Shown in pieces: positions 53,931 to 63,429 of a stretch of DNA of 64,000 bases. Position 1 is the first letter of the stretch; every line of letters starts with the position of its first letter. Where the stretch lies: the NCBI GenBank assembly GCA_030066985.1, contig JASJAN010000006.1, forward strand, positions 108,241 to 172,240. The letters are read 5' to 3'. The notes under the pieces were generated by a model. It ran no database searches. It was not told the DNA's origin and saw nothing but the letters and a program-made list of their open reading frames with translations. The stretch comes from Desulfobacterales bacterium. GTDB lineage: Bacteria > Desulfobacterota > Desulfobacteria > Desulfobacterales > JAHEIW01. The translations under genes and the position numbers were made by a program.

Positions 53931-55568
53931 TCAGGTCTTGGCGGCGGAATTAGCAGATGGGGCTTCAATTTCAGCAGCAGCTTTGGTCGGCGAACTTTGC
54001 CGGCGGAACGGGTTGTTGAAGATCAGAACGGTGATAATTGGCAGAATAAGCGCCATGACGCTGACCGTTATCATTAAGGTGCCCAGCTCATCGTACTGAC
54101 CGCGCGGGATGATAAAGATTTTATTCAAATAATTGGTGCCAAGCTGGCTGGCCGAAAGGGCCAGATTGGTGAAGGCCGCCATAACGGCAAAATAGGTGGC
54201 TTTTTTATCACGGGGTGCTTCCTTGGCAATCCAGGCCAGCATGGGGATCATGGCCACCTGGCCCATGGGCGAATCGGCCATAGTGTCGATGATGGCAATG
54301 GTGCGCGCGCCAAAGCCAAAATGGGCTTCGGTCCACTCATGCAAACCAAAATACATGCCGATAAACGGAAGGATCATAATGGTCTGGTAGACCGCTAAAA
54401 ATACCACCAGATAGGGCACCGGATGGCGCCCCATCCAGCTGCGCAGGGCAAACATACCGGCGATGGCCAGCAATGAAGCGATCTGCCGCAAAGTGCCGAA
54501 AAAGGCCTCATCAAAACCCAGCACATCGATTTGCCACCACTGGGCACCGGGGCCAAATGAGGGCATGGCCCGGAAGACAAAGATGATCACCGCAATGCTG
54601 ATGATTTCACGACGCTTAGCCGGCGCCATCTCCTGCACGAGCTGGAAAATGAGATAGCCGATAATCGCCAGGGAGCCCGCAAAGATGATTTCTTTTTTTA
54701 ATTGCAGAGCCGACAACCCCAGCAGCAGGGTCATGATCACAAACACGCCGCTGCCCCCCAGGATATACCAGTTGGGATCTGTGCGGTTGTCGTTTGCCTG
54801 CAGCATGTCATCGATTTCCGCTGCTGAAAATCCTTCTTGCCTCAGCTGACGGCGGCGACGTCGGGTCGTCCAGCTGCCCAGGGTTACCCCCATAACTGAA
54901 ATTAGGGGGATAATAAGCGACCACTTGTACATGATCTCATAGGAGAGGATGCTGGCCAGCCAGCCACCCAGCCCGGCCACCAGAGCGCTGCCGCCGATAA
55001 TGGCGATGCGTCCCAGGGTCTGCATGGTGACATGCATGCGCTGCAGTTTATCATCCGCTATGCGGGTGCCGGTGTCATCGACGGTCGGCACGGCTTCAAC
55101 GGTCATGGCGTCGGCCACAACATCCTGCAGAACAAACCCCACCGGGGAGAGCAGCACCGAAATGATATACCAGGTATCAACCGGTAAAAATGATGCCATC
55201 CACTGAGTATGACCGGTCAAGCCCACCATGATCAGCAAGCTAAGCGCCATCAAGGTGGCCCCGAAATAAACAAAGGCGGCTTTGCGGCGCCAGAACAGAT
55301 CCACCAGGTGTCCCAGCGGCATCTTTAAGGCCCAGGGCAGGCCGGCCCAAAAGGCCAGACCGGCCAGAAAGGCAGCCGATAATCCCAACTGCTCTTTGAC
55401 AAAAAATGATTCGATAATGCCGGTAAATGCCGAAATACCGGCTGCCAGATAGACCATCAGCGGCGGCAGATAACTCCAGCGCATTTCGCGAAAAATGCCT
55501 AAAAAGTCCCTTGTAAACCAGGTCCAGATGCGGCTGGTAATGGGGGTGCTTTTGCTATTGGCAGTCAT
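53931..55568 (-). CDS. Major facilitator superfamily transporter
   Basis: 545 residues with about 12-14 transmembrane segments. The motif GHLVDLFWRRKAAFVYFGA between helices 2 and 3 is the MFS motif A (G-x-x-x-D-R/K-x-G-R/K-R/K) in degenerate form. FVLQDVVADAMTVEAVP resembles the folate/biopterin (BT1) and PucC-like branch, which shares xDxxADA in helix 5. A cytoplasmic loop of about 40 charged residues (RRRRRQLRQEGFSAAEIDDM) sits mid-protein. GAAGGATAAA precedes the ATG. Substrate cannot be assigned. It is monocistronic as far as visible. Confidence 0.85.
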   Translation of the reverse strand: MTANSKSTPITSRIWTWFTRDFLGIFREMRWSYLPPLMVYLAAGISAFTGIIESFFVKEQLGLSAAFLAGLAFWAGLPWALKMPLGHLVDLFWRRKAAFVYFGATLMALSLLIMVGLTGHTQWMASFLPVDTWYIISVLLSPVGFVLQDVVADAMTVEAVPTVDDTGTRIADDKLQRMHVTMQTLGRIAIIGGSALVAGLGGWLASILSYEIMYKWSLIIPLISVMGVTLGSWTTRRRRRQLRQEGFSAAEIDDMLQANDNRTDPNWYILGGSGVFVIMTLLLGLSALQLKKEIIFAGSLAIIGYLIFQLVQEMAPAKRREIISIAVIIFVFRAMPSFGPGAQWWQIDVLGFDEAFFGTLRQIASLLAIAGMFALRSWMGRHPVPYLVVFLAVYQTIMILPFIGMYFGLHEWTEAHFGFGARTIAIIDTMADSPMGQVAMIPMLAWIAKEAPRDKKATYFAVMAAFTNLALSASQLGTNYLNKIFIIPRGQYDELGTLMITVSVMALILPIITVLIFNNPFRRQSSPTKAAAEIEAPSANSAAKT

Positions 55569-55823
55569 TTTATCCTTCAGTCAGAGCCGTCCAGGTGGCT
55601 TTTTTTATCGCTTCAGCCCAATCAGCTAAAGTTTGGCGCTACTCAAACAAACGGGTTTGAATCCGTTTTGAGCCTCAGGTGCCATTTATATTTTACAAAA
55701 TTCAGATTGTTTTCACAAGACCGGTCAGGTTACGGAATTGAAGAAAATCCAAACACCCAAATTCAAAATCACAACTGTTGGGGTCATTGAAATTTGAGAT
55801 TTGGAATTTGTTTGGCCTGCGAC

Positions 55824-55911
55824 GAGCCGTTCGGCCCTGCCTTCGACATGAGACTTTAACGTGAGCTCGGTCGAACGTTCAGACCGAATGTAGCTCACGG
55901 CCGAAGGGCTC
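55824..55911. repeat. Nested fold-back in the transporter upstream region
   Basis: GAGCCGTTCGGCC pairs with GGCCGAAGGGCTC; inside, GTGAGCTCGGTC (55861-55872) pairs with GACCGAATGTAGCTCAC. Around it, AAATTCAAAATC-like and GAATTTTGGGATTTTG-like words (55757-55960) form a weaker outer pair. The rest of 55569-56007 shows nothing else. Confidence 0.6.
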
Positions 55912-56007
55912 AGACCGAGTCGATATTTGATGCTTGAATTTTGGGATTTTGTTTATTTGGGATCTAATTGATTACATTATAGAAAGTTAAACATTTTTGG
56001 GCGGCGA

Positions 56008-56517
56008 TTATTCAGTAAGCTGACGGCGCTCCATTAATTCGGGGATGTCCGGTAGGGAGATCTGGCCTTCGGACTCAAAAGGCAGGACTCCGGGAAAAGC
56101 GCCTGCTCCCAGGCGCAGCTTGCCCTTAATTCGATATTGCAATTGTTCCTGTTTTTGCATGCCCACAGCACTTTTAATGATGTCAATGACCGATGAATAT
56201 ACGCGTAGCGTCAAAAGCTCAGTGCCATAAGCCGGGATCTGAACATCGGATTCTGAAACCCCGAAGGCAAAATCTTTGCCGTTAATTTCAATTTCACTTT
56301 CGATGCCTTTGATGATTAAGGGTGTATCATTGGTGTTGAATACGCGCAGCTGTACCTCAAAGACGGTTTCAAGGAAGTTAAACGACTCCGGACGAATATT
56401 GGCGAGTTTGACTCGCGGCTGTTCCATGCGCTTACCCACGCCGGCACAGCCGGTCAAAATAAATGACAGTACCACAGCGATGATCAAGGTGCTGCCTGGT
56501 CTGAGGGTTTGTCTCAT
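56008..56517 (-). CDS. LEA14-like (WHy-domain) lipoprotein
   Basis: 169 residues. Lipoprotein signal with FILTGC (Cys24), then a single late-embryogenesis-abundant type 2 / WHy domain: PRVKLANIRPESFNFLETVF, VQLRVFNTNDTPLIIKGIES, and YRIKGKLRLGAG. Such proteins bind at membranes; function in bacteria is not settled. Its ATG overlaps the TGA of the AsmA gene (ATGA), so it is translated with it. The coupling suggests a shared envelope role (inference). Confidence 0.85.
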   Translation of the reverse strand: MRQTLRPGSTLIIAVVLSFILTGCAGVGKRMEQPRVKLANIRPESFNFLETVFEVQLRVFNTNDTPLIIKGIESEIEINGKDFAFGVSESDVQIPAYGTELLTLRVYSSVIDIIKSAVGMQKQEQLQYRIKGKLRLGAGAFPGVLPFESEGQISLPDIPELMERRQLTE

Positions 56518-58481
56518 TGATTGAGTATTCCTTTCAAAAGTCCTTTGCCTTTTTCTTCAAGCTTCTCTTTATCCATCAATTCTTCGGGTTTTTCGGTCCC
56601 CTCTAACACACCCTGCAACTGCTTTTTGGCGACGCCGGCAAGGTCCGGTGCAAACTTGGGATCGGAAAATGTTCCGGATACGATGACCGGAACCATCAGT
56701 CCGCTGCGATCCGATACATCCCCCTGTCCTTTGATTGTGCCGACCACTTTGGGCTCCACCCGGAAGTCCAGCGTTTCTGTGACCAGGTTGGCATCACCGG
56801 CTGCCAGAACCCTAATCAGCGGTGACTTCAGACTGGTTTGCGGGGTGTTGAACAGCCCATTGGTAATGGTGAAGGGCGCACTGAGTTCTGCAAAATCGGT
56901 GCGCGGTCGCTCGGAAGGTTTTTGGGCCAGGCCAAATGCGGCTTTGGCATTGCGAACCATTCCGGCCAGATCGATACCGACGATGGCACCGTCGTTAAAT
57001 TGCAGCTGACCCTTACCGTTGAGGGTCTGCTTTATCTTATCCGGATTATCGCCGGTCATGGCCAGGTTGAGTTGCGCATTTGTGACGCCTTCAAGAATAT
57101 CTTTTTCCACAACATCGCGCAGCAAAGGGCCAACCTGAACGCCGGCCACATTCAGGCTCATGTTGCTTTTGGGTGTTTGGGTCTGCACATTGAAATTGCC
57201 TTTGCCGTTGACGTTGCCCTGATACATAGTCAATTGCAGCGGATCAAGATTGAAAATACCGTTTTTGGCCTTGATCTGAACCAGCAGGTCGCTGATTTTG
57301 GCTTTGCTGGCCACCAACTGACCGATTTTAAGACGCCCGTCCAAAATCATTTTGCGCAGGGGCTCATAATCGGTGGCTTTTTTGGCAGCTGTTTTTTCAG
57401 CGGGAGCGGGTTGTTCGGATTTTGGCGGCAGATAGCGATCCAGATTGATCTGGTCTAAATTCATATCAAATGCCAGATTGGGTCTCGAAAAATCGGAGGC
57501 CTTGAGCGAAAAATTAAGCGTTGATTCGTCTAGATTCAAAACCCCATTGGATACCGAAACCCGGTTGGCGTCTCCTTTGAGATTCGCTTTTAGCGCCACA
57601 CTGTCCAAAGCTTTGGGATCTGAAGTGGCCACCGGAAATGGTTGATCCAGGGCGGCGACCAGCTTGCGCGGGGAAAACGGCTTCATCTCAACGGCCAGAT
57701 CGAATCCAGGTGTTGACCCCGGATTCATGACGCTGCCTTTTAGCTGCAGGACAAGCTCCTTCAGGGCATTGATATCCAGATCCACGGGGATGGTGGCTTG
57801 CTTGAAGTCTTTGCCGACGGGTCCTAAAGCGCCTACCATTGATATGGGTTGTTTATCGAGTTGTGCTGCAAAAGACAGTTTGATCGGCCGGTCCAGGGAG
57901 ACATCTTTTAAATTTAAATTAACGGCTGTTATTTCCTTGCGGCTCTGGGTTGAGTGGTCAATCCAGATGATCGAACCATTTTTCAATAAAAACTCACCAA
58001 CGGTCAGGTCTTTGATGGGCAGACCGGCGCTCGACGGTTCGGGTTCTTTTTTCTTTTCGGTTGTTGTTTTATCCTTGGTCCCCTCCATCTGAGCCCAGTT
58101 ACCGCGCCCGTCCTTGTTTTTCACTAAGGTAATGAAAGGTTCGTTTAAGACAAAGCGCTTGACTTGAATGTCTTTGGACAGCAGAGGCAACAGCTTGACC
58201 CTGACCTCAAAGGACTTGACCGAAACAAACTCTTTTTCAGCAAATCCGGCCAAATTTCCCAGTTTGGCCTCGGAAAAAGAGACACCGGCCCACGGAAAAA
58301 GCGACAGGCTCAGATCATCTCCCATGCTAAACGGCCTGCCGGTCTTCTCGGCGACAAGCTTTTCTATTTCGGGTTTATAGTCCTTAATGTCGATAAAAGC
58401 CGGCGCTATTAGTAACGTGGCAACAACCAGCACAACCAGCCCGACACATATGATCAATCCCCACTTGATCGCTTTGTTCAT
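56514..58481 (-). CDS. AsmA-family inner-membrane protein
   Basis: 655 residues. One N-terminal helix (WGLIICVGLVVLVVATLLIA) anchors it, followed by the AsmA N-terminal motif (ADIKDYKPEIEKLVAEKTGR-like, then GDDLSLSLFPWAGVSFSEAK), a long periplasmic beta-rich body with a Lys-rich low-complexity stretch near 130-150 (DKTTTEKKKEPEP), and the C-terminal AsmA_2 region (LNLAMTGDNPDKIKQTLNGK, GDANLVTETLDFRVEPKVVG). The last 40 residues are charged (MDKEKLEEKGKGLLKGILNQ). AAGGAGGAAG precedes the ATG. Family members shape or move outer-membrane lipids. Second AsmA-clan protein here besides YdbH. Confidence 0.92.
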   Translation of the reverse strand: MNKAIKWGLIICVGLVVLVVATLLIAPAFIDIKDYKPEIEKLVAEKTGRPFSMGDDLSLSLFPWAGVSFSEAKLGNLAGFAEKEFVSVKSFEVRVKLLPLLSKDIQVKRFVLNEPFITLVKNKDGRGNWAQMEGTKDKTTTEKKKEPEPSSAGLPIKDLTVGEFLLKNGSIIWIDHSTQSRKEITAVNLNLKDVSLDRPIKLSFAAQLDKQPISMVGALGPVGKDFKQATIPVDLDINALKELVLQLKGSVMNPGSTPGFDLAVEMKPFSPRKLVAALDQPFPVATSDPKALDSVALKANLKGDANRVSVSNGVLNLDESTLNFSLKASDFSRPNLAFDMNLDQINLDRYLPPKSEQPAPAEKTAAKKATDYEPLRKMILDGRLKIGQLVASKAKISDLLVQIKAKNGIFNLDPLQLTMYQGNVNGKGNFNVQTQTPKSNMSLNVAGVQVGPLLRDVVEKDILEGVTNAQLNLAMTGDNPDKIKQTLNGKGQLQFNDGAIVGIDLAGMVRNAKAAFGLAQKPSERPRTDFAELSAPFTITNGLFNTPQTSLKSPLIRVLAAGDANLVTETLDFRVEPKVVGTIKGQGDVSDRSGLMVPVIVSGTFSDPKFAPDLAGVAKKQLQGVLEGTEKPEELMDKEKLEEKGKGLLKGILNQ

Positions 58482-58720
58482 TATCTTCCTCCTTAGATTA
58501 TACGCAACAATTCATTTTTGTGTAAATCTACTCACCGTATGTGGCGGTGTCAACAAAAGGGGTCTAAGAAGAAGTCAGACGTGCCCATCCTAATCTTCTT
58601 TCTGCGATGGTTCACTCTTCCCGGGGCGCCTTCACCCTATTAACTTTTCATTTATTGTGCCAATTGTTCTGAAAACGGCATGAATGCGTTAACACTTTAA
58701 GATATTTCTTAATTTCAATA
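58482..58720. other. Intergenic spacer upstream of AsmA gene
   Basis: AT-rich; must contain the AsmA promoter on the minus strand, not resolved. No reading frame or repeat recognised. Confidence 0.4.
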
Positions 58721-58879
58721 GGGCGGATAGCCGAAAGGTGCGCCTTCCGATGCCGAAAAAGGGGTAAATCCCCAAAGTCTGGGGCATTTAACTGGGTGGC
58801 AGCTCTATTTCCGATGGAATCGCCCCGTTAGCATCATTCCGGCGGCAGGCGAGAACTACCCCTTTAAGGGCCGCCGCCC
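58721..58879 (+). ncRNA. GC-rich structured RNA candidate upstream of a methyltransferase gene
   Basis: A sharply bounded GC-rich block between AT-rich flanks. GGGCGG at its start (58721-58726) can pair with CCGCCC at its end (58874-58879). Inside: GGCG/CGCC around GATAGCCGAAAGGTG; GGGG-TAAAT-CCCC (58761-58773), which competes with TAAATCCCC-AAAGTCT-GGGGCATTTA; GGAAT/ATTCC; and GGCGGC/GCCGCC around ACCCC-TTTAA-GGG. Competing stems suggest a switching RNA. It ends 180 bases before the start at 59059. Orientation is inferred from that gene; the minus strand cannot be excluded. No family recognised. Confidence 0.5.
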
Positions 58880-59058
58880 ATGGTTGGTGCCCACTGCATA
58901 AGGCATTCGGCAAGATCGCTTTTTAACCGAAAAATGAGGTATTGTTGCCGGATCTGTTGACTTTTTTTACTTTTGTCATCAATATAGCATTTTTGTAAAA
59001 CAAAGGCCCTTTTGCGACTTCGGTCAATGATAATTTGGGAGGTTGAGGAATCTAAATA

Positions 59059-59868
59059 ATGAAGCAGCGTAATTATTTAATGGAAAGTGCTGAAGAATCT
59101 GTTCGTCTTGATATGAAAACAGATCCTGTGGCGGTTGAAAAACAAGCGCTCTGGGCGGGTATCAAACCGGGGATGCGCGTTGCTGATTTGGGCTGCGGGT
59201 CAGGGAAAACCACTTTTTACCTGAACAAGCTCGTAGAACCGAATGGTTCAGCTGTTGGGGTGGACCTGTCGCCGCAGAGACTGCAATATGCCAAAGACCA
59301 TTATGCCCATGAAACCATTGAGTATATATGTACCGATATACGCCAACCGCTGGCTGATCTGGGGATGTTCGATTTTGTCTGGGTACGGTTTGTGCTTGAA
59401 TACTATCGTCAGGAAAGCCCGGATATTGTCAAAAATATCTCAAAGATTTTAAAACCGGGCGGAATTCTATGCCTGATCGATCTGGACTGCAACTGTATGC
59501 GGTATTTCGGTCACACCAGTCGACTGGAAAAGTATTTAAATGCCATTATGGATATTATCCAAAATGAGTTTAACTTCGATCCGTATGCCGGAATTAAATT
59601 GTATTCATACCTTTATGACACAGGCTACCGGGATATTGACGTTAAGGTCACACCCCATAACCTCATTTTCGGTGAATTAAAAGACGTCGATAATTTTAAC
59701 TTTACCAAAAAAGTGGAAACCATTGGGAAGCATTCGGGGATTGAGTTTGATGCCTATGAAGATGGTTTCGACGGCTTTTTTAAAGAATTTGTCGAATTTT
59801 TCAGTGATTTCAGAAGATTTACCTACACCCCCCTTATTTCCTGCTGCGGGCGTAAGCCTGTTTCCTGA
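59059..59868 (+). CDS. Class I SAM-dependent methyltransferase
   Basis: 269 residues. SAM-binding motif I is VADLGCGSGKTTFYLNKL (about 41-58), with GSAVGVDLSPQRLQYA as motif II and YICTDIRQPLADLGMFDFVW further on; KILKPGGILCLIDLDC is the post-core strand. The C-terminal 90 residues are helical, with no recognised substrate domain. GGAGGTTGAGGAA lies upstream of the ATG. The target of methylation is unknown. The gene converges with the PilZ gene, ending eight bases from it, and follows a structured RNA candidate. Confidence 0.86.
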   Translation: MKQRNYLMESAEESVRLDMKTDPVAVEKQALWAGIKPGMRVADLGCGSGKTTFYLNKLVEPNGSAVGVDLSPQRLQYAKDHYAHETIEYICTDIRQPLADLGMFDFVWVRFVLEYYRQESPDIVKNISKILKPGGILCLIDLDCNCMRYFGHTSRLEKYLNAIMDIIQNEFNFDPYAGIKLYSYLYDTGYRDIDVKVTPHNLIFGELKDVDNFNFTKKVETIGKHSGIEFDAYEDGFDGFFKEFVEFFSDFRRFTYTPLISCCGRKPVS

Positions 59869-59876
59869 GATTGATC

Positions 59877-62033
59877 CTAAAAGAATCGCAGCAGCCGATT
59901 GATATACTTGAAATACTGATCCGAGAACTGCAGGCTGAATGCCCATAAATTATAGTGCTTTTCGTAGGCAATGCCCTTTTCATCGGCATAGGCGGCAGGA
60001 TATAAAAGTGCGGGCATGTCTGATTTTTCAAATTTTATGGCCAGGGTGTCGAGGGTGGTGTTTAAGATTTTTGGCGAAAATGCTTTCGAGTCGATAACAA
60101 AAACTTTGATGCAATTGGTTAAATCAGACAGATTGAGGCCAAGGTTGGTTAAATTCACCATAACCACCGCTTTTAACTGCTCTTGCTGCCGCACTGCGAA
60201 GAGGTGACGGTTGCGATTTAAGCCCATACGATTGTATTCTTTAGAAAGTGCATCAATGTTAAGGCAGTCGGGTTTCAAATCGGTGGCATCCAGCATCAGC
60301 CCTCCGGATACGTGCTGGTAAAAATTTTCCAACTCCAAAAGATCCATCTCTGATATCTCATCAAGCTGCCATGTTTCCGGCAGATGTGCCTTGCGGGCTA
60401 GATCGTGCCGATGATGATAGTAGGCGAAGGCATCTATTGAGCATCCTTGAGGATCATGAATTGACTGGGCAGCTCCCCCAAAGACTCGGCTCGGAAATTT
60501 ATTTTCAGGGCGGTAATAACAAATCAAATAGTCCATGTTCAGCGAATTGAGTCGGTGGGAATTGTTGCCCATGCGGCCAATTTGGTCGAGGACGATCAAC
60601 CCGGCTTTGTTGAGAGCTGATTTGCGGGCGGCATGATGGTGAATTAACCAGGTAGTATTGTAATAGCGAAGCATGGCCATATGCCCCAGGATACGGCCAT
60701 TGTCCTGGTAGATAAAATGTCGTGTAATGTTGGAGTCGCGATTGTAAAGTTTTTCGTAAGTCGCTTTGATCTGATGTTTGTTTTTTTCAATATGCTCATA
60801 CTTGTCAGGATAGATAAACCCTGTTTCAAAAAAGAAATTCCAGAGCTCATCAAGGCTGACACGATTGCAAAAGTAGGAATTTTCATTCTTGGCGTGTTGC
60901 AGAATAGAAATTAGTTTGGCGTGATCTTGGATATCGATGTCGAGCAGCGCCAGACCGCATTTTACTTTGTTTTCCGCAACTTCAGTGTCGATGCTTTTAC
61001 GATAAACGACCTGAGCGCGACATTTGATTTTAAAACTGTTGGCAACACTTAACTCCAATTCAGGCAAAATCATACCCGGCAAAAGTACGGAATTTGTGTG
61101 GCTTTCTTCAACCGCAAACCCCGATCCTGACAAATTGATGACTTTAAGATCAAACCGTCTATGGGTTAAGGGGTGTCTGAAGAAAACATTCGGTGAAGGT
61201 GTTAATTGGTAGCGGTTACTTCGAAACTCTTTATTCTTGAAGCGTTGAATTTCATAGACGATAGGTTTTAATATGTAAACGCGATTTTTTTTATCTGCGT
61301 CATGTCGAATGATTTTGCATTCACCGGAATAATACGTTTCTTTGGAATCGGATAAGATAAGGCTAATTGTAGATTCTGAATTAATCCACTCAAAAGTTTG
61401 GGGTGGCTCAGCCTTGAGCTTTATCTTAAGAGAACAGGCATTAAAATCTACCAGTGTGCCGGAAAAAATAGAGCTGTTTTGTATGAGTTGCGCCGTTATT
61501 CCTATGCTGGCATGGCGCTGCATCTTCCGTGAACTGACTTCAACACCATGTTCCGGTAGCAATAGCCGAATGACTTTTTTATCCATGCGGATCAGCTCGG
61601 GTTCCAAGCTGATGAGGTTTTGACCATCTGGGATTAAAAGATTTTGAAATTCATATGCGTCCAATGACTGTAAGTCGTTTTGCGAATCTTCCCAGGAACA
61701 ATCCAGCTCATCGCCCATGCATGGTTGAGGCCTGGCCAAAAGTGTTTTAAGACTATGATAGGAACGGTGTTTAAGATTGACCAGAAGCGTTCTGTCCTGA
61801 AAATTAATGAAGTTGATTTTATTGATCAGCTGTGCCTTGCGAATTCTGACGGCTTGCGCAGCCTCTTCTTCCGTATGTCTGCGCGTTACGGCGTAGAGTG
61901 CTTTTTTTTCGGCTGGACTGATTTGTGAATCAGCGACGGGTGGGTTTGCGGATGGGATACGCTGTGAATCGCTGGATTGGCTGTATGGCTCCACGAGCTG
62001 CAGCGAGTCTTGCGCGGTTTTCAATTTCTCCAT
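59877..62033 (-). CDS. PilZ-domain protein with a C-terminal acetyltransferase-like region
   Basis: 718 residues, no signal or membrane segment. Two PilZ-type modules seem present. The first, about 165-270, has RKMQR (RxxxR) but a degenerate DFNACS where D/NxSxxG is expected. The second, about 285-390, has HRRFDLKVINLSGSGFAVEE with the full NxSxxG motif. From about 400 the protein looks like a GNAT-type fold (HFIYQDNGRILGHMAMLRYY, WLIHHHAARKSALNKAGLIV, later AVRQQEQLKAVVMVNLTN). PilZ domains bind cyclic di-GMP, so this may be a c-di-GMP-controlled transferase (inference). ATG 62033 is chosen over a GTG at 62042 because AGGTGA lies at normal distance. Confidence 0.75.
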   Translation of the reverse strand: MEKLKTAQDSLQLVEPYSQSSDSQRIPSANPPVADSQISPAEKKALYAVTRRHTEEEAAQAVRIRKAQLINKINFINFQDRTLLVNLKHRSYHSLKTLLARPQPCMGDELDCSWEDSQNDLQSLDAYEFQNLLIPDGQNLISLEPELIRMDKKVIRLLLPEHGVEVSSRKMQRHASIGITAQLIQNSSIFSGTLVDFNACSLKIKLKAEPPQTFEWINSESTISLILSDSKETYYSGECKIIRHDADKKNRVYILKPIVYEIQRFKNKEFRSNRYQLTPSPNVFFRHPLTHRRFDLKVINLSGSGFAVEESHTNSVLLPGMILPELELSVANSFKIKCRAQVVYRKSIDTEVAENKVKCGLALLDIDIQDHAKLISILQHAKNENSYFCNRVSLDELWNFFFETGFIYPDKYEHIEKNKHQIKATYEKLYNRDSNITRHFIYQDNGRILGHMAMLRYYNTTWLIHHHAARKSALNKAGLIVLDQIGRMGNNSHRLNSLNMDYLICYYRPENKFPSRVFGGAAQSIHDPQGCSIDAFAYYHHRHDLARKAHLPETWQLDEISEMDLLELENFYQHVSGGLMLDATDLKPDCLNIDALSKEYNRMGLNRNRHLFAVRQQEQLKAVVMVNLTNLGLNLSDLTNCIKVFVIDSKAFSPKILNTTLDTLAIKFEKSDMPALLYPAAYADEKGIAYEKHYNLWAFSLQFSDQYFKYINRLLRFF

Positions 62034-62481
62034 TCTGCTCACCTAATTTCATCCGTCAATGCAGCACCAAAGCGTTGGGTTTATCTCGCATTTTCGGTCA
62101 GGGGGGCATCTAACCGGGTGCAGATCATGGATTTGATTAACGTATATTTGTTGGCATGACGGCCTGCAATTGCTCTCTTCGGCAATACCTTTGCGTGTAG
62201 CATATTAACCTAAGGCAAACAACAAGTATTTTTACAAAAGAATAATTATTTTTTTGAATTTCATTTAGTTATTGCAAATCGACTTTTATGAATAATCCGG
62301 CCTAGAGCGTCAGACGCCACTTTAAAATTGGATGCGCGAGCTTGCCAATTTTAAGTACCGCTTTATATTCTGGCAGTAAAGTTCAACATGATATCAGCAA
62401 CAAAGGCTGGACATAAAGGCGAACTGATTGTGCTTAATGCACAGCCGCTATCCATGGGCAGAATGAAAGGAGTTAAGAGCG
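62034..62481. other. Divergent intergenic region upstream of the PilZ gene and htpX
   Basis: About 450 AT-rich bases that must hold promoters for both flanking genes; none fixed with confidence. No repeat of the window's families and no credible reading frame. Confidence 0.4.
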
Positions 62482-63408
62482 ATGGGAAACCGGATAAGAA
62501 CTACGATCCTCCTGGCTGTGATGACGGCCTTAATCATTTGGATCGGGCAGTATTTTGGCGGGCAACAGGGAATGATCCTTGCGCTTTTGATCGCCGCGGG
62601 GATGAATTTTTTCAGTTACTGGTTTTCGGATAAAATTGTTTTAAAAATGTACCGTGCCCAGGAAGTCAGTCCTGAGCAGGCACCGGGAGTATATGAGATG
62701 GTCAAGACGCTGGCCGATAATGCCCAGCTTCCGATGCCTAAGATTTATGTCATACCTAAAGACACGCCGAATGCCTTTGCCACCGGCCGCAACCCGGAGC
62801 ATGCCGTTGTGGCTGTTACCCAGGGTTTGCTCAATATAATGGAACACGATGAGGTCAAGGGTGTGCTGGCGCATGAATTGGCGCATGTCAAAAATCGTGA
62901 TATTTTAATCGGCAGCATTGCGGCCACCATGGCCGGTGCTATTATGGTCCTGGCGAATATGGCGCGATTTTCAGCCTTGTTTGGCGGAAGGGGCGGTGAT
63001 GGCGATCGGGGAGGCGGCGCCATCGGACTGATTGCCATGTCGATAATGGCGCCGTTTGCAGCCATGATTATTCAAATGGCCATCTCGCGATCACGCGAAT
63101 ACTTGGCGGATGCGACCGGCGCGCGTTTTGCGGGCAGCCCGGAAGGATTGGCCCGCGCGCTTGAAAAATTGGGCCAGTATTCGAAACAAAGACCGATGAA
63201 TGCGAGCCCGTCTACCGCCCATATGTTTATCGTAAATCCTTTGTCAGGCAGAAGTATGATGAGCTTGTTTTCAACGCATCCACCCCTTGAAGAGCGCATC
63301 GCGCGACTGCGCGGAGGCAATGCCGCAAACGAGAAAAAAGCGGAACGACCATCTGGTGACCATCGGCAGGCGCAGGGTAAAGCTTTCTGGGACCGGCTTT
63401 CGAAGTGA
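62482..63408 (+). CDS. htpX: Membrane zinc metalloprotease HtpX
   Basis: 308 residues. Inner-membrane M48 protease that degrades damaged membrane proteins. Two N-terminal helices (RTTILLAVMTALIIWIGQYF; MILALLIAAGMNFFSYWF) are followed by PMPKIYVIPKDTPNAFATGR, the zinc motif HELAHVKNRD near residue 131, two more membrane segments (IAATMAGAIMVLANMA; AIGLIAMSIMAPFAAMII) and SREYLADATGARFAGSPEGL with the third zinc ligand. A GGRGGDGDRGGG linker lies between helices. FSTHPPLEERIARL is the C-terminal signature. AAAGGAGTTAAGAGCG precedes the ATG. Confidence 0.96.
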   Translation: MGNRIRTTILLAVMTALIIWIGQYFGGQQGMILALLIAAGMNFFSYWFSDKIVLKMYRAQEVSPEQAPGVYEMVKTLADNAQLPMPKIYVIPKDTPNAFATGRNPEHAVVAVTQGLLNIMEHDEVKGVLAHELAHVKNRDILIGSIAATMAGAIMVLANMARFSALFGGRGGDGDRGGGAIGLIAMSIMAPFAAMIIQMAISRSREYLADATGARFAGSPEGLARALEKLGQYSKQRPMNASPSTAHMFIVNPLSGRSMMSLFSTHPPLEERIARLRGGNAANEKKAERPSGDHRQAQGKAFWDRLSK

Positions 63409-63429
63409 GGGTCTTGGGTGAGTGGCATA

